The position numbers and the translations under genes were made by a program. A DNA stretch of 64,000 nt, taken from Elymus sibiricus (Eukaryota > Streptophyta > Magnoliopsida > Poales > Poaceae). The stretch spans positions 306,342,509 to 306,406,508 of the forward strand of contig CM077671.1 in the NCBI GenBank assembly GCA_039707655.1, in the 5' to 3' direction. Positions 22,101-33,570 of the stretch are shown piece after piece (the stretch's first letter is position 1; each line of letters starts with the position of its first letter). Under the pieces are notes generated by a model. It saw only the letters and a list, made by a program, of their open reading frames with translations, was not told the origin of the DNA and ran no database searches.

Positions 22101-24050
22101 TTTATCTTAGAAGGAGTAGTGGTGTTACATGAGATTCACAAGAGAAAACACAATGTTGTTCTGTGAAAGGGATTTTTAGAAAGCTTATGATAAAATTAAC
22201 TGGGAGTTTTATGTTTGATGTCTTTAAAATGAAAGGTTTCACTTTGAAATATATAAATTGGATTAAACAGATGGTGCAAAGTGGTAGCATAGCTGTAATG
22301 GCTAGACTTGTAAAGGTTTAAGACAAGGATATCATTTGTCTCTCATACTGTTTAATATTGCGATTTATGGTCTACAGGAGTTAGTGAGTAGAGCTAAGGT
22401 TCAACAAATTATTAGAGGTGTATTTACTAATCTATATGACACTATGTTTATGTTTGATGCTGATTTCGATAGTGAAAAATGTTTAAAAGTATTATTTGCA
22501 TGCTTGAACTTATTTATGGTCTTAAGATTAATGATGATAAAAGTGAAATTTGTTGTTTTGGTGAAGCTAAGGATAATGAACTAGTTGATAGAGATACTTT
22601 CACTTATGTTTGTGGGATCTACCTATGAAGTGTTTAGAAATTACTATTCATAATGTAAAGTTGAGGAACAATGATTGGAATCCTACTAAGGGAAAGGTAG
22701 ATAAGAGATTAGATACTTGGCAAGGAAGATTTATGGATTATTGGAGAAAGTTAAATTTACTTAGATCTTGTTTAACTAACATTCCTCAATTTAAGGTGTC
22801 CATGTTCATTATGCCCAAGGGCCATTTGCACACTTAGAGTTTTATACAAGGCTTCTTTTGGTAGGAAGATGATAATACTAATAACTATAATCTTGTTAAG
22901 TGGTCAGATCATATTTGTAAGCCAATGGATTAGGGAGGTCCACACATAGTTAATCCACAAGTAATGAACATTTTCCATTTAAGTAAATGGCTATGGAAAC
23001 TTAAAAAATGTGGGGATCTAGCATGAGGTTATTAAAAAGAAGTACTACAGTAAGGAGCTTCTAAGCTATGTTAATAGTAAACCTAGACAATCTCAATTCA
23101 TGCGTACAATTTTAAGCTCGAGAGATCTTTCCTACTAGTTACGTAGCAAATTGGAGGAAATGGTCTAAGTACTACTTCATCCGTATCATAATATAAGATC
23201 GTTATAATGGGACGGGGGGAGTATGTTTTGAGAAGATGATTGGATAGGACATAAACCTCTTTATGACATATTTCCTAGATTATAGTGTAACGACCAACTG
23301 TAATATCTTAGTGGCTACAATTTTCAATTCTGGTTGGGGAAGTGTTAAATTTAGGAGGAATTTGAGAGGTGCTTTGCTGGCCAGTTGTATTAGACTACAA
23401 GCTATTTGTACACATGTTCATCTGAATGATGATATTGATAGAGTTAGATGGAAGCTTACCGGATTAAGAAAAATTACTGTTAAATCTATGTATAATATGT
23501 TGAAAGTAGTTCAAGGAGATTGTTCTTTTAAGAAATTATTATGGTTTACCAAAATTCCTCTGAACAAATTAATGTTTTCTTATGGTTGATGTTCAAAGAT
23601 AGCATACTCACTAAAAACAACTTGTTGGAAGGGGGTTGGCTGGTAGTGAGAAGTGTAGATTTTGCAGTGCAAGTGAAATAGTCAATCATTTTTTTTTCAT
23701 TGCTCTTTGGCTAGGTATGCTTGGGGTCTCATAAACTATGCTTTTGGTATATATATGAATGTTGATCCAGTACAAGATTTATGTGGCATGGTTGTTGAAT
23801 TCCCTAGGAAGGTTAGGGGCTTGGTAGCAGTAAGGGTGTATGTTGTTATTGCTTTATGGACATCTGGTAATAGAGCTTGCTTTGACAACACAATCTGCTC
23901 ATTCGCTAGAGTTTTAGAAACTGTTACAAAGACAAGAACTACGAGAGGCACAAGTCAGAAGCGCAAGACTAATGTTCCGGGCGGCTGATGATATCGTCAG
24001 CAAAAGGGGAGGTTGGGCACCTATGATGCTCTGGATTGTTCGGTGGTGAC
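19158..24050 (+). pseudogene. Highly decayed LINE (non-LTR retrotransposon)
   Basis: Pieces of a LINE polyprotein can be followed in all three plus frames. An ORF1-like segment covers 19160-20450. Endonuclease-type motifs include YTWSN near 20963 and SDHTLLV near 21088. Reverse transcriptase motifs include SGPDGLPAKF near 21896 and GLRQGYHLS near 22314, where the usual D of GD is Y. The post-RT region is near 22690-22830, and the zinc-binding RT-associated domain (KSMYNML and KIPLNK) is near 23480-23580. There are dozens of stops and frameshifts, and a partial internal duplication near 21560-21790. Normal function would be target-primed reverse transcription. This copy is inactive and old. 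Its 3' end is uncertain. Confidence 0.75.
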
Positions 24051-25250
24051 CCCTGGAGTTGTGTCGTTGTTTCATACAATGGTTATAGTTTATAGTCTGC
24101 TTTACTTTAATAGCTTCGGTTCCTAGTCGTGTGATCCTATAATAAGGTTTAGTTTTTTATGGGCGGATGTCTCATGCTGTTAGGAAGGTCCTCGTAAACA
24201 TGTTATGTTACGCTGAGGCCGATGCCTCAACGAACACTTGGTGGATGGTTGTGTTATTGAATTTAGAAATGAAACGGTGGGTGCGGGGCAACCCCATTTT
24301 ATTTTCTAAAATACCATGCATCTATCTTTTTAATCGCACCTCATGTCTTTTTTTGAACAAAATGTAGCATCACTACGTTTTATTCATTAAAGAGGAGAGC
24401 CAACAGAGCCAGGAAATTATAGGAATACAAGATGTGATGATTACAGATCACACCAAAAAAGAAAGAAACAACAAAAGAGTTACAAGGATGGAAAGAGTCG
24501 CCGCTTGCAATCACGGACCACGTCGACACAACCACCACGAAGGAGGACTTCAACTTTCATCTTCATCTCATGAAGGAAGGGTATAGGCTTGAAATTGGTC
24601 GTCTGATTGCCACCCGACAATATCCTAAGGAAGATGAGTGTTCATCATAGGAGCGAGAGGATCCAACGGGGAACACAGCCTCGCTAACCCGACCTCAGAT
24701 GAGAGCAACAGGCTCTTCCGCTAACTAGATCGAATGACAATACCAATGCATACATCCCAACAAAAAGAACATATTAATTCTCAAGAAAAAAAAACAGATT
24801 AGAAGCAAACACCATCACCCCTGCACGGCGAAATGCGTGCATAGACCTTAACCCAGCCAACCGCTCTCCAACCAAGACGTCGAACAAGCAAGAGATGATC
24901 CGAAACTTCAAGACGATGGATCCAAGAATGAAAACGGCACCCTAAACTTATTCACATCATGCTGTTGTACTCGATAAACTTAGCCAAATTTGAACCAGTT
25001 TGACTCGAGTCAAAAGAAAACAGGCCTGGTGGACAACCGGCCGGGGCGAGCACCGCCCGGTCGCGCCGACTGTTTTGCAGCGAGACGGCGAATCCTTTTG
25101 GGTCGGTAATTGGGGTGCTGGCCGCCGCATGCCGTGGACAGGCATTGGCATCGGCATCGCGCACCGCACGGGACGCCGGCACGGCACCCACCCACCCCAC
25201 CGTGGCGCATGCCAATCAAGCGCGCCCACCCGCACCCAACGACTCGATCG
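24051..25250. other. Intergenic stretch, probable LINE 3'-end debris
   Basis: No gene is recognised. 24350-24480 contains a T-rich run and TTTTATTCATTAAAGAGG, which in reverse orientation resembles the tail of another LINE or a pseudogene, but no protein motif supports this. From about 25010 GC content rises sharply toward the promoter of the GeBP-like gene. Confidence 0.4.
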
Positions 25251-25435
25251 CACGCACCGCGCCGCGCCCTGCCTCTTAAAATATCGGCACCGATGCGGAT
25301 ACAGATTACCCAAGGGCCGCCGGGTTAGCAGCAGAGCACAGCACAGCACACCGCAGCGCAGCGCAGAGCCCCCCCCCCCCCGCACGAGGCGAGAGCGAGC
25401 GCCCCAGGCTAGACCTTGCCGCCCCGCCCCCGCCG
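25251..25435 (+). promoter_or_regulatory. Probable core promoter and 5' UTR of the GeBP-like gene
   Basis: This is a GC-rich region with a TATA-like TTAAAATAT at about 25276, then CAGCACAGCACACCGCAGCG repeats and a run of 13 C (25369-25381) before the ATG. CpG dinucleotides are frequent from here through about 26200, as in many grass gene starts. The transcription start is inferred, not observed. Confidence 0.45.
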
Positions 25436-26908
25436 ATGGCACCCAAGCGCTCGGCCGCCACGGCGTGGGGATCCCCGTCCGACGCCTCCGACGCGGAGGG
25501 GGACGCGGGGGGCCACCGCCGCCGCGACCGCGACGACCCGCCCTCCGACACGGACCCCTCCAAGACCCCGCCGCCCAACCCTAACCCTAAGTCGTCCGCC
25601 GCCGCGCCCTCCTCCACCCCCTCCGTCGCAGCCGACTCCGCCGCCGCCGGATCCGACTCCGGGGGCACCTACGACTCCGACGCCGAGGCGCACCGCCGCC
25701 CCGCGCCCAAGCCCGCCGCCTCCTCGCCCAAGCCCGGCGGCAAGCCCAGGTCGCGCTCCCCCGGCATCAACTCCGACTCCTACAACTCGGAGGACTCCGA
25801 GGACGAGGCCCACCGCCGCCCCGCCCCGAAGCCCGCCTCGTCTTCGCCCAAGCCCGGCGGCAAGCCCAGGGCGCGCTCCCCCGGCATCAACTCCGACTCC
25901 GCCGACTCCGCCGAGCCCGCGGGCTCCGATGCCGACCTCGACCCGGCCGCCGGCGCCGACTCTGAAGACGACAACGTCTCTCCGCTCCGCCCCGGGCGCC
26001 ACCCCCGCGCCGAGGCCTCCATCATCAAGCCCATCAGCTCCCGCCCCATGGACTCGCCGCCCCGCGGCGGCGCCTCTGCCTCCGAGCCGCGCGTCAAGCG
26101 CCCCCGCAGCGCCGCCATAGCTGCGCCCTCCCCGGACCAGCAGAGGCGCCCGTCGCGGCTCTGGAGCCATGACGACGAGCTTCTCATCCTGCGCGGCCTC
26201 GCCACGTACCGCGCCAAGAGCGGCGTGCTCCCTGGTTCCACCAATGACATCGGTAAGCTCCACAGCCACATCCGTGCCCAGCTCAGTGTTAGGGTGTCCA
26301 CCACGCAGCTCAGTGATAAGGTCCGGCGCCTCAAGCAGAAGTACCAGTTGCTTGCCACCCGTGCCAAGAACGGGCGGGAGCAGGAGTTGCACACTCCGCA
26401 TGACCGCAGCGTCTATGAGCATGCCAAGAAGGTTTGGGGGTTGGTTGGTAGTGGTGGTGGTGATGGAGGAGGCAGTGGGTATGAGAATTATGGTGGCGGT
26501 GATAGTGATGAATTGCAATACAGCGGAGATAGCGATGATGATATGGAGAGTCAGCGGGATGATCGTTACCACATCAAGAACCGGAAGGTGAGGCCGATTA
26601 CAGCGGCAAATGGCAATGGGATTGGACTTGGGGCTGTCAATTCCAATGGCAGAGGGAAAAGTGGGCTTGAGAAGGGGAAGGATGCATATCCCTACCTGTG
26701 GGAGACTGTTGAGGAGTTGTCCAAGGAGCATCCGAGTGGTGCGGCATTCAAGAAGGCATTTGAGGTGCTCGAAGGATCAAAAGCACGGGCGATTGAGGAA
26801 AAGCTGAGGAGGTTTAGGTTGACGGAGATCAGACAGCAGCTGCGTAGGATGGACCTGATGAAGGAGACGGTGAGGATGGTGCTCGATGCCCTTGAGAGTG
26901 CTGACTGA
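25436..26908 (+). CDS. GeBP/GPL-family (DUF573, storekeeper-like) transcription factor
   Basis: A 490-residue plant-specific DNA-binding protein expected in the nucleus, encoded by one uninterrupted exon. Residues 1-235 are low complexity (Pro, Ser, Ala, Asp), with a 32-residue direct repeat (84-115 and 124-155), each ending SPGINSDS. Residues 243-337 form the DUF573 domain: WSHDDELLILRGL, then LHSHIRAQL, STTQLSDKVRRLKQKYQ and VYEHAKKVWG, the non-canonical Myb-like helical fold of this family. A Gly/Asp-rich linker (340-410) leads to a C-terminal helical region (about 418-490) with a leucine-rich heptad-like pattern used for dimerisation in relatives. The ATG at 25436 sits in a good context (GCCGATGG). 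Arabidopsis members act in trichome and cytokinin responses; the target of this one is unknown. Codon use is GC-rich at the 5' end and falls toward the 3' end, typical of grasses. Confidence 0.92.
   Translation: MAPKRSAATAWGSPSDASDAEGDAGGHRRRDRDDPPSDTDPSKTPPPNPNPKSSAAAPSSTPSVAADSAAAGSDSGGTYDSDAEAHRRPAPKPAASSPKPGGKPRSRSPGINSDSYNSEDSEDEAHRRPAPKPASSSPKPGGKPRARSPGINSDSADSAEPAGSDADLDPAAGADSEDDNVSPLRPGRHPRAEASIIKPISSRPMDSPPRGGASASEPRVKRPRSAAIAAPSPDQQRRPSRLWSHDDELLILRGLATYRAKSGVLPGSTNDIGKLHSHIRAQLSVRVSTTQLSDKVRRLKQKYQLLATRAKNGREQELHTPHDRSVYEHAKKVWGLVGSGGGDGGGSGYENYGGGDSDELQYSGDSDDDMESQRDDRYHIKNRKVRPITAANGNGIGLGAVNSNGRGKSGLEKGKDAYPYLWETVEELSKEHPSGAAFKKAFEVLEGSKARAIEEKLRRFRLTEIRQQLRRMDLMKETVRMVLDALESAD
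25685..25900 (+). repeat. Direct repeat inside the GeBP-like coding sequence
   Basis: Two 96-bp copies (25685-25780 and 25805-25900) are spaced exactly 120 bp apart, so the frame is kept. They encode the module EAHRRPAPKP...SPGINSDS twice. There are few differences between copies, so the duplication is fairly recent or homogenised. Confidence 0.9.
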
Positions 26909-28745
26909 ATAATGGCTGCTCGATAGTGATTGGTAAACTGTCGAAAGGGGGAAATCACTCTCTTTTTGTTTCTAGATAGACTATATGTGGTTAATTACTT
27001 ACTTCCCTGGACAAGGTTGCACTTGCCTCCATCAAAATTAGGCATAGAACATGGAGTGATGGTCTTCTCCTTGTTATTGTTCATGGATCATTGTATTTTG
27101 TGATTCTTAGGTGCTAACTTATGGTTTATATGCTATTTGGTTGTGTCGAATCAGGCTTCTTGCATCCTCGTTTTGAATGCTGTGTTCACATATCCCACCC
27201 TTCGCGCTGGGCCTTTTAAATCACATCATCTGCAGGCTGGTCAAAATTGGGTGCTAGCGTCTTACGCGCTGTTTGCAGCATAGAGTTGCATAATTTTGTG
27301 ACCATGCTAGGTCATGTCATTGTGCTTAATTAGAGTTGCAGTGTCTTCTTTTTGGTTTCTTGATTGGCAGTTCTAGTTGTGTACTCACCTTAACTAACAT
27401 CGTCATTGTAGTTGAGGAACAATCTTCTACTGTGCATGGTTCATGGCCTATTACATTTAAGCAAGTTTTTATAGTGATAATGTTGTTTATATATCGTAAA
27501 GTTTGTTGAGATGTTGCTCTTACCATCCATTATGTAAGGCCTGCCAATTTGGCTTGAATTGAATAGGACGATGTGCTGTGGTTGTTATAGTTGAGGGTCA
27601 AAAGTAGGGATTATCTTTTAACAAGATTCGCTAGTGCTTTCATCACAGAAACACATTCTTTGAAAAGGGGATATTCTGAAGCCGATGCTTTCTCGGGATG
27701 GGAATAGTCTGAAATACTCCCTCCGTCACGGTTTAGAAGGCACAGTTAGATTTGCGTGCGTTTTCAAAATAGACAAGATTTAAGGCGCCAATGCAATTAC
27801 TCCTAGCTAATTAATAACCCGCTCTACTCGACCGTGTATGCATGCGATGGAAACCTTTTGTTGATTGTGATCTCTGCACATGTTTTAATGTCTATGCTGT
27901 TGTGTGAATGTTATTATGCGTGTCTATGTCGGTGAGCTTGTGTTATGCGCTTCTGCGTTTTGGTGTCTCCTCTTAGTTCTCTCATCTCACTGGTGTTTGT
28001 TAATGGTGATTATCTTAGTCTCTACCGGTGTTTTTCGTTTTCCTGGGTTCTTACTTGGAATCCTGTGAGTAAAAAGTTCCTGAGTTCTCCTTTCACTGGT
28101 GTGGTGATTATCTTAGTCCTTCTCATTTTTGTCATGACATTCTTGAGGTACTGATGTGTCGGAGAGCATGAACCATGATCAGGTCGAGTGTATCCAACCG
28201 TAAAACAAAATCGATGAGGTTGAGTTCAGGTTCCACTAGATGAGATAAATTATCATGTCATGTCTCCTGATGGTGTAACTGTAAACTGCTTTACTCTCTG
28301 AATAATTGCTCGCTGCTCAGTCCTTCCTTGTTCGTCTTTTGATGGACGGCAAAGCTGAGGCGACAGCTCAGTTAGAGCAGAGCTGGAGAATCTCCGAGCA
28401 AACTGGTCGAAAATTTGGCGAAGTTTTTGGCGAAATCATGCACCAGCTTCCCTTTGTGCGCTGTATGATTCTCCCGATGGGCACAGCGCACGGTGCAGGC
28501 CGCTCAGTGTTTAGGAGGGCCGTCGTTCATCAGGGTGTAAATCTGCATCATCCAGGGGAACTCCATGATTTTTCACTGAAGCTCGCCGTGCGTCAGAACT
28601 TATCATCAGCTGCAAGTGAATTTGCAAGCGACCGTGGCTTCTTTCTCTTTACTATAAACTCGCCGTGCGTCAGGACTTACTATACTGAAAATGTTTTCAG
28701 AAATTCAAAAGGGCACCTAGCCGGACAAGGTAGGCCGCTACAATA
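26909..28745. other. 3' flank of the GeBP-like gene and intergenic DNA
   Basis: 26909 to about 27100 probably includes the 3' UTR. The rest has no coding unit I recognise. An open frame at 28306-28746 has no family motif. A 15-bp sequence, CTCGCCGTGCGTCAG, occurs twice (28582 and 28660). The region ends where a minus-strand LINE begins. Confidence 0.55.
27718..27800 (+). mobile_element. Partial Stowaway/Mariner-type MITE
   Basis: TACTCCCTCCGTCACGGTTT is the terminal sequence of Triticeae Mariner-type MITEs, followed by AT-rich sequence. The matching right terminus is not found, so it is a truncated copy. Confidence 0.5.
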
Positions 28746-31480
28746 GATCGAAACCGGAGAGAACCAACTACTACCATCGCCCTACTAAACTGCCCAAACA
28801 CTGATCATCTCCAACAATCGTAAGGAGCTCCCTCCGATGATGATCGAGTAGGCGCAAGCATCGGAGGAGCAGGGCAGCTTGAGCATCTGCACAGAGCAGC
28901 TTCCACTGATGAACCGTAGTTCTGACCAAACCCAGGATGCACTTCATGCTTCGCCAAGTTCGACCCTGAAAAACAAATTCGTTGCGAATCAACCATAAGC
29001 TCCACAAGGTAGGAGATGTGATCATGTTACAACTATAACATGTTTCTTTTTCATCCAGTAGAAAGCTAAGTCATCAAAAGGGCAAGGAGTTAGGATACCA
29101 AGTGTATCAACCACCACATTCCATGTGTTTTTTTTTTCAAACAACAGATGTTGAATACTTTCCATTTCATTACAAAATACACAAGTAGGACCAACCATAT
29201 GGCGCTGTTTAGCCAAATTATCTTTAGTAAGACTCTTATTATGTAAAATGAGCCACAGGAAAACATGAATATTTGGAGGGTTTTAATTTTCCAAATGCAA
29301 TCTTTAAGACTGGAAGAGATCCCACCAGAATTGATTAACTTGCAAAAGGACTCGACAGAATACATGCCAGAAGGCTCAAGTGACTAAACATGGCTTCACT
29401 AGATAGAACAATTGGTTTCATAAGAGAAACCAACTCAAAGCAGCTACTGAGAATTTGCTCACTAACACATCTTCTAAAAGTCAACTTTAGATCTGAATAT
29501 CCCAAACCTGTGCAACTGTAGCATCTTGTTGTTGGCAAATCACATAGAAGTACCAAAGTTTGGTCTTGAGTGCACACTCAACCATCCAAACATCATGCCA
29601 TAAGGCAACATTTTTCCATTGCCAAGTTTCCATCTATAAAAAAAAATTAACAGCTGAAAAAGCCCAGGAAACACATTTCCAAAAAGGAGAGCCTAGACCA
29701 GACCTACCTCAAAGAGTATACTTAAAACTCAACATCATCTTCCAAGCATGTTAATACCCAAGTACTTAAAAGGAAACAAACCAATCCGTCAACAAAAGAT
29801 TTGAGAAAAGGAATTAGCAATGTAATCCTCCACATGGATAGTATGCAGGTCACTTTTATGGAAATTAATTTTCGTCCCAGGCAACTTCTTAAAACAAAAA
29901 TGATCCATTTCAAATTCCTAGCATGATACAAAGAAGCATTTAAAAATATAATGGTGTCATCTACATATTGCAGACTAACAAGGCCACCAGGAATATCAAG
30001 AGGAAGTAAGCCACCAATTAAATTGTGTTGAACATCTTTAGCAAGCATCTTAGAAAAGACATCATCAACCAAGTTAAAAAGCATTGGGGACAAATGGTGT
30101 CCTTGTTTCAAACTTTTACCACCAACAAAATAAGGACCATTGGTATCATTGATGCTAACACGAAAAGAACTTTGGAATAAAGTACTACAAATCCAACCAA
30201 TCCATTTACTACTAAAACCTTTAGTTTAGATGTGAGCATTTCCACACGAAAACCTAACTCACTCTATCATAGGCTTTCTCATAGTCTAGTTTCAACACCA
30301 GACCATTGGCACCAGTTCTATGAATCTCATGGATAACCTCATGAGCCATTACAACAATATCCAGAATAAATATCCATTTAATAAACACATTTTGATTTGG
30401 AGAAATAAACCTATCACAAATAGGAGAAACTCTACTAGTCATAACTTTAGTGACAAATCTTAATAGCACAATTACTCTGGGTCTCTGGCTGATAGGGCGA
30501 AATTTCTTCATCTCTTTGGCATTAGGTTACCTAGAAATTAGGGTAATAATAACAAAATTAAAACGGTAACATCCAAAGTATCATCTTCAAATTCCCTCAC
30601 AAACCCCATAAAATGTTTTTTAATTGAATCCTAAAACGTTTGATAAAAGATAAAAGAAAACCCATCTAGGCCAAGGGCACCATGAGCATAAGAGCTCATA
30701 ATGGCCTCCTTAATCTCTTCTTCTGAATAAGGTTTTTCAAACAAGGCTTTCTCTTCCTCAGAAACAAGATCATTAGCCTCCCAAAAATTAGAACCCAAAC
30801 GAATATGAGGCTTAGGCTTAAGAGAAAATAAATTCTTATAGAAAGAAGTAGCCACGTTCAACATCTCAGAGGTATAGGTCACAGGACTATTATCCTCGTG
30901 AGAGAGGATAGATGCTTCTTATAATGCCTATGGTTAACCAAAAAATAATGAAAGTGATCATCATCGTGGTTCCCCCTCTAAAATCTTTCTATCTCTAGAT
31001 CTTTGCCATAAGGCAGTCTCTTTAGTTTTTCAAATTTCATCCAAATCTTTCTCAATCACTTACATTCTATCTATATCCTCATTTGATAGCAAGTTTTTCT
31101 CAGAAAAAACATCTAAAATATCAAACTCCATAAGGAGAGCTTTCTTCTTATTTTTATTAGCAACCTCAATGTTAATACTCCAACCTTTAATATTCTTCTT
31201 TAGCAACCTAGTTTGGAATTACCAATTCTCAATGGCAGAAACATCATTAGAATTAGTACCCCACACATCATGAACCAATTTAACAAAGTTAGGGTGAGAT
31301 AACCACGACTTCTCAAACCTAAACATCTTGGAACTGGTAACTTTCCTGGCCGGAGTGTCTAAAATGGGAGGAGTGTGATCACTCCCAATTCTCCACAAGG
31401 GAAGAGAGAGGGAAATGTTAATCCTAGCTCACAAAGTGAGCACTCTACCATTCAATTCCATGTGCTAAACTGATCAGACA
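28746..31480 (-). pseudogene. Decayed LINE, minus strand
   Basis: Minus-strand pieces in order from 31480 down: an endonuclease end (IGSDHTPPILDTP near 31380); a linker with FYQTF and EEIKEAI (about 30630-30880); reverse transcriptase with KLDYEKAYDRV (about 30257-30300), QGHHLSPMLFN (about 30075-30105) and YVDDTIIF (about 29940-29970); a zinc-binding domain with CVFCNEMESIQHLLFE (about 29140-29190); and the tail SLWLIRNEFVFQG near 28965-29005. Frames shift many times. RT active-site aspartates are still readable, but the protein cannot be made. The 3' end near 28746 is approximate and no poly(A) is clear. Confidence 0.8.
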
Positions 31481-31639
31481 TAAGAGGTTTACGACTGCCC
31501 TCGTACATGGGTTCCTTGTAGGCATAGTAAGTATAGAATGACGACGATAACTAATAAATACGACAATCTAGCTAAAATTTAGCTAATCTAGACATGCATG
31601 GACCAGCATGTGTTGAGTGCGAGCACCAGATTTCAGTAG

Positions 31640-31989
31640 CGGGGTTTTTTAAAGGAGGAGGCAAAAAATTCCAAACCAATTAGTTAAGACAGGAAGACAT
31701 GGTTTGTTACAAAAGGGAACCAAATGGAAGAAAACAAAGTCCCTACTCTCTTGAAAATAAATTACTCAAATACTTCTCCCGCGCGAGGACCCAAAGTCTT
31801 GCCTCGCTCTTGACGTTTGCCACGATGATCGTCGGAGGTGTAGTTTTCTTCCGAAAACTCTAGAGTTTCTCTCATTCCAAATGACCCAATTGGTGAGCAT
31901 GATGAGGGATTCCAATGGCTTGCTCCGCAAAAGACGTGGTGATCCACCGACTTCCAATAGAATGATGAGTTGGCCATTGTGAAAGGACG
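31640..31989 (-). pseudogene. Decayed LINE 2, 3' part
   Basis: The minus-strand reading gives SLIMLTNWVIWNERNSRVF, the conserved C-terminal tail that follows the zinc-binding domain in plant LINEs. It continues the frame of the LINE at 34781-36640 once the insertion at 31995-34775 is removed with one copy of TGGAT. The exact 3' end of the LINE is uncertain (T/A-rich near 31640). Confidence 0.75.
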
Positions 31990-32410
31990 TGGATGTCGGC
32001 TAGAAGGGGGGTGAATAGGCACTTTAAAATAATTACGGTTTAGGCTTGAACAAATGCGGAATAAAACTAATGTTTAATATGTCAAGCACAAAACCTAAAA
32101 CAACTAGGTTCACCTATGTGCACCAACAGCTTATGCTAAGCAAGATAAACAACTAAGTGATAGCAAGATATATAACAAGAAACAATATGGCTATCACAAA
32201 GTAAAGTGCACAAGTAAAGGGCTCGGGTAAGAGATAACCGAGGCACGTGGAGACGATGATGTATCCCGAAGTTCACACCCTTGCGGATGCTAATCTCCGT
32301 TCAGAGCGGTGTGGAGGCACAATGCTCCCCAAGAAGCCACCAGGGCCACCGTAATCTCCTCACGCCCTCGCACAATGCAAGATGCCGTGATTCCACTAAG
32401 GGACCCTTGA

Positions 32411-32512
32411 GGGCGGTCATCGAACCCGTACAAATGGCAACCCTTGGGGGCGGTCACCGGTACCCGTACACTTTGGCAACCCTTGGGGGCGGTCACCGGT
32501 ACCCGTACAAAT
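32411..32512. repeat. 39-bp tandem repeat, about 2.5 copies
   Basis: The unit TGGCAACCCTTGGGGGCGGT... starts at 32435 and again at 32474, near-identical, with a diverged half copy before it (GGGCGGTCATCGAACCCGTA). The core GGTCACCGGTACCCGTAC contains GGTACC. Confidence 0.85.
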
Positions 32513-33084
32513 TGCTCGGGGCAATCTCCACAACCTAATTGGAGATCCCGACGCTTGCCCAGAGCTTTACACCACAATGATTGAGCTCCGAGGCACCACC
32601 AACCGTCTAGGGCGCCAAGGCACCCAAGAGGAACAAGCTCTAGGGTGCACAAACACCCAAGAGTAATAAGCTTCTCAAACTTCACTTCCACGTATCACCA
32701 TGGAGAACTCAAACCTATGCACCAAATGCAATGGCAAGGGCACACGGGGTGCCCAAGTCCTTCTCTCCCAAATCCCACCAAAGCAACTAATGCTAGGGAG
32801 GAAAATGAGAGGAAGAAAAAAGAAGAACACGAAGAACTGCAAGATCTAGATCCAAGGGGTTCCCCTCACATAGAGGAGAAAGTGATTGGTGGAAATGTGG
32901 ATCTAGATCTCCTCTCCCTTTTCCCTCAAGAACTAGCAAGAATCATTGGAGGGATTGAGAGATAGCAAGCTCAAAGAAAGTCAACAATGGGGGGCAAAAC
33001 GAGCTCAAGAGTTGGGGAACCATTGGGGAAGAAGACCCCCTTAAATAGGTCCCCACGAATCTGCCCGTTATGTGCAGAATAACA

Positions 33085-33570
33085 CACGGGAGGTACAACC
33101 GGTGATGCGGGCGGTAGAACCGGGCTATAGAGATATAGCGGTACAACCGCCCAACCACCGGACCACAACAGAAAGGTGGCCAGTGGTTCCACCAAGATGC
33201 AACAGCTCGGCCCGAGCGCTGGACCAGGCAAAGTCCCCAGCGGTACAACCGCTTGGGACACCTGTAGTACCGGGCTATATAATATAGCGGTACAACCGGT
33301 CCAGGTCCGCCCAACAACCGGAGCTTAACAGAACCGTGTCCGGTTGGAGCCTGATGCTGGGCCGGTTCTACCGCCCAGAGCTGCCACCCTGGGTCACCCA
33401 GCTGTGGGCGGTACAACCGCCCGGGGGCAGCGGTACAACCACTGGGGACCTCTCAATGACAGCACCTCCAGGGTATCACCCCAGGAGTGGTGGTCAAACC
33501 GGATGTCTGGAGCGAGCGGTGCATCAGGTCGGGACAGCGGTGTAACCGTATCAAGAAAACAGGTAAGACT
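33085..33570. repeat. Cluster of GCGGTACAACCGC palindromes
   Basis: GGTACAACC occurs six times (near 33089, 33137, 33240, 33287, 33407 and 33430). Several copies are extended to GCGGTACAACCGC, an inverted repeat of five bases around ACA. Degenerate or reverse versions (GGCGGTAGAACCGG, GCCGGTTCTACCGCC, GCGGTGTAACCG) fill the gaps. Confidence 0.85.

Noticed and set aside
24350..24970. A gene or defined transposon upstream of the GeBP-like gene
   Set aside because: T-rich and A-rich patches look like a LINE tail on the minus strand, but no protein or terminal motif could be found, so it is left as unclassified.
25409..26731. Long minus-strand open frame (440 codons) opposite the GeBP-like gene
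   Set aside because: It lies in extremely GC-rich sequence where stops are rare on all frames. Its composition (Gly/Arg/Val runs) mirrors the sense codons, and it has no domain, unlike the plus frame with a clear DUF573 domain.
28306..28746. 146-codon open frame between the GeBP-like gene and a LINE
   Set aside because: There is no recognisable domain, no clear splice or start context, and composition like the non-coding flank. It is kept only as a note in the intergenic entry.
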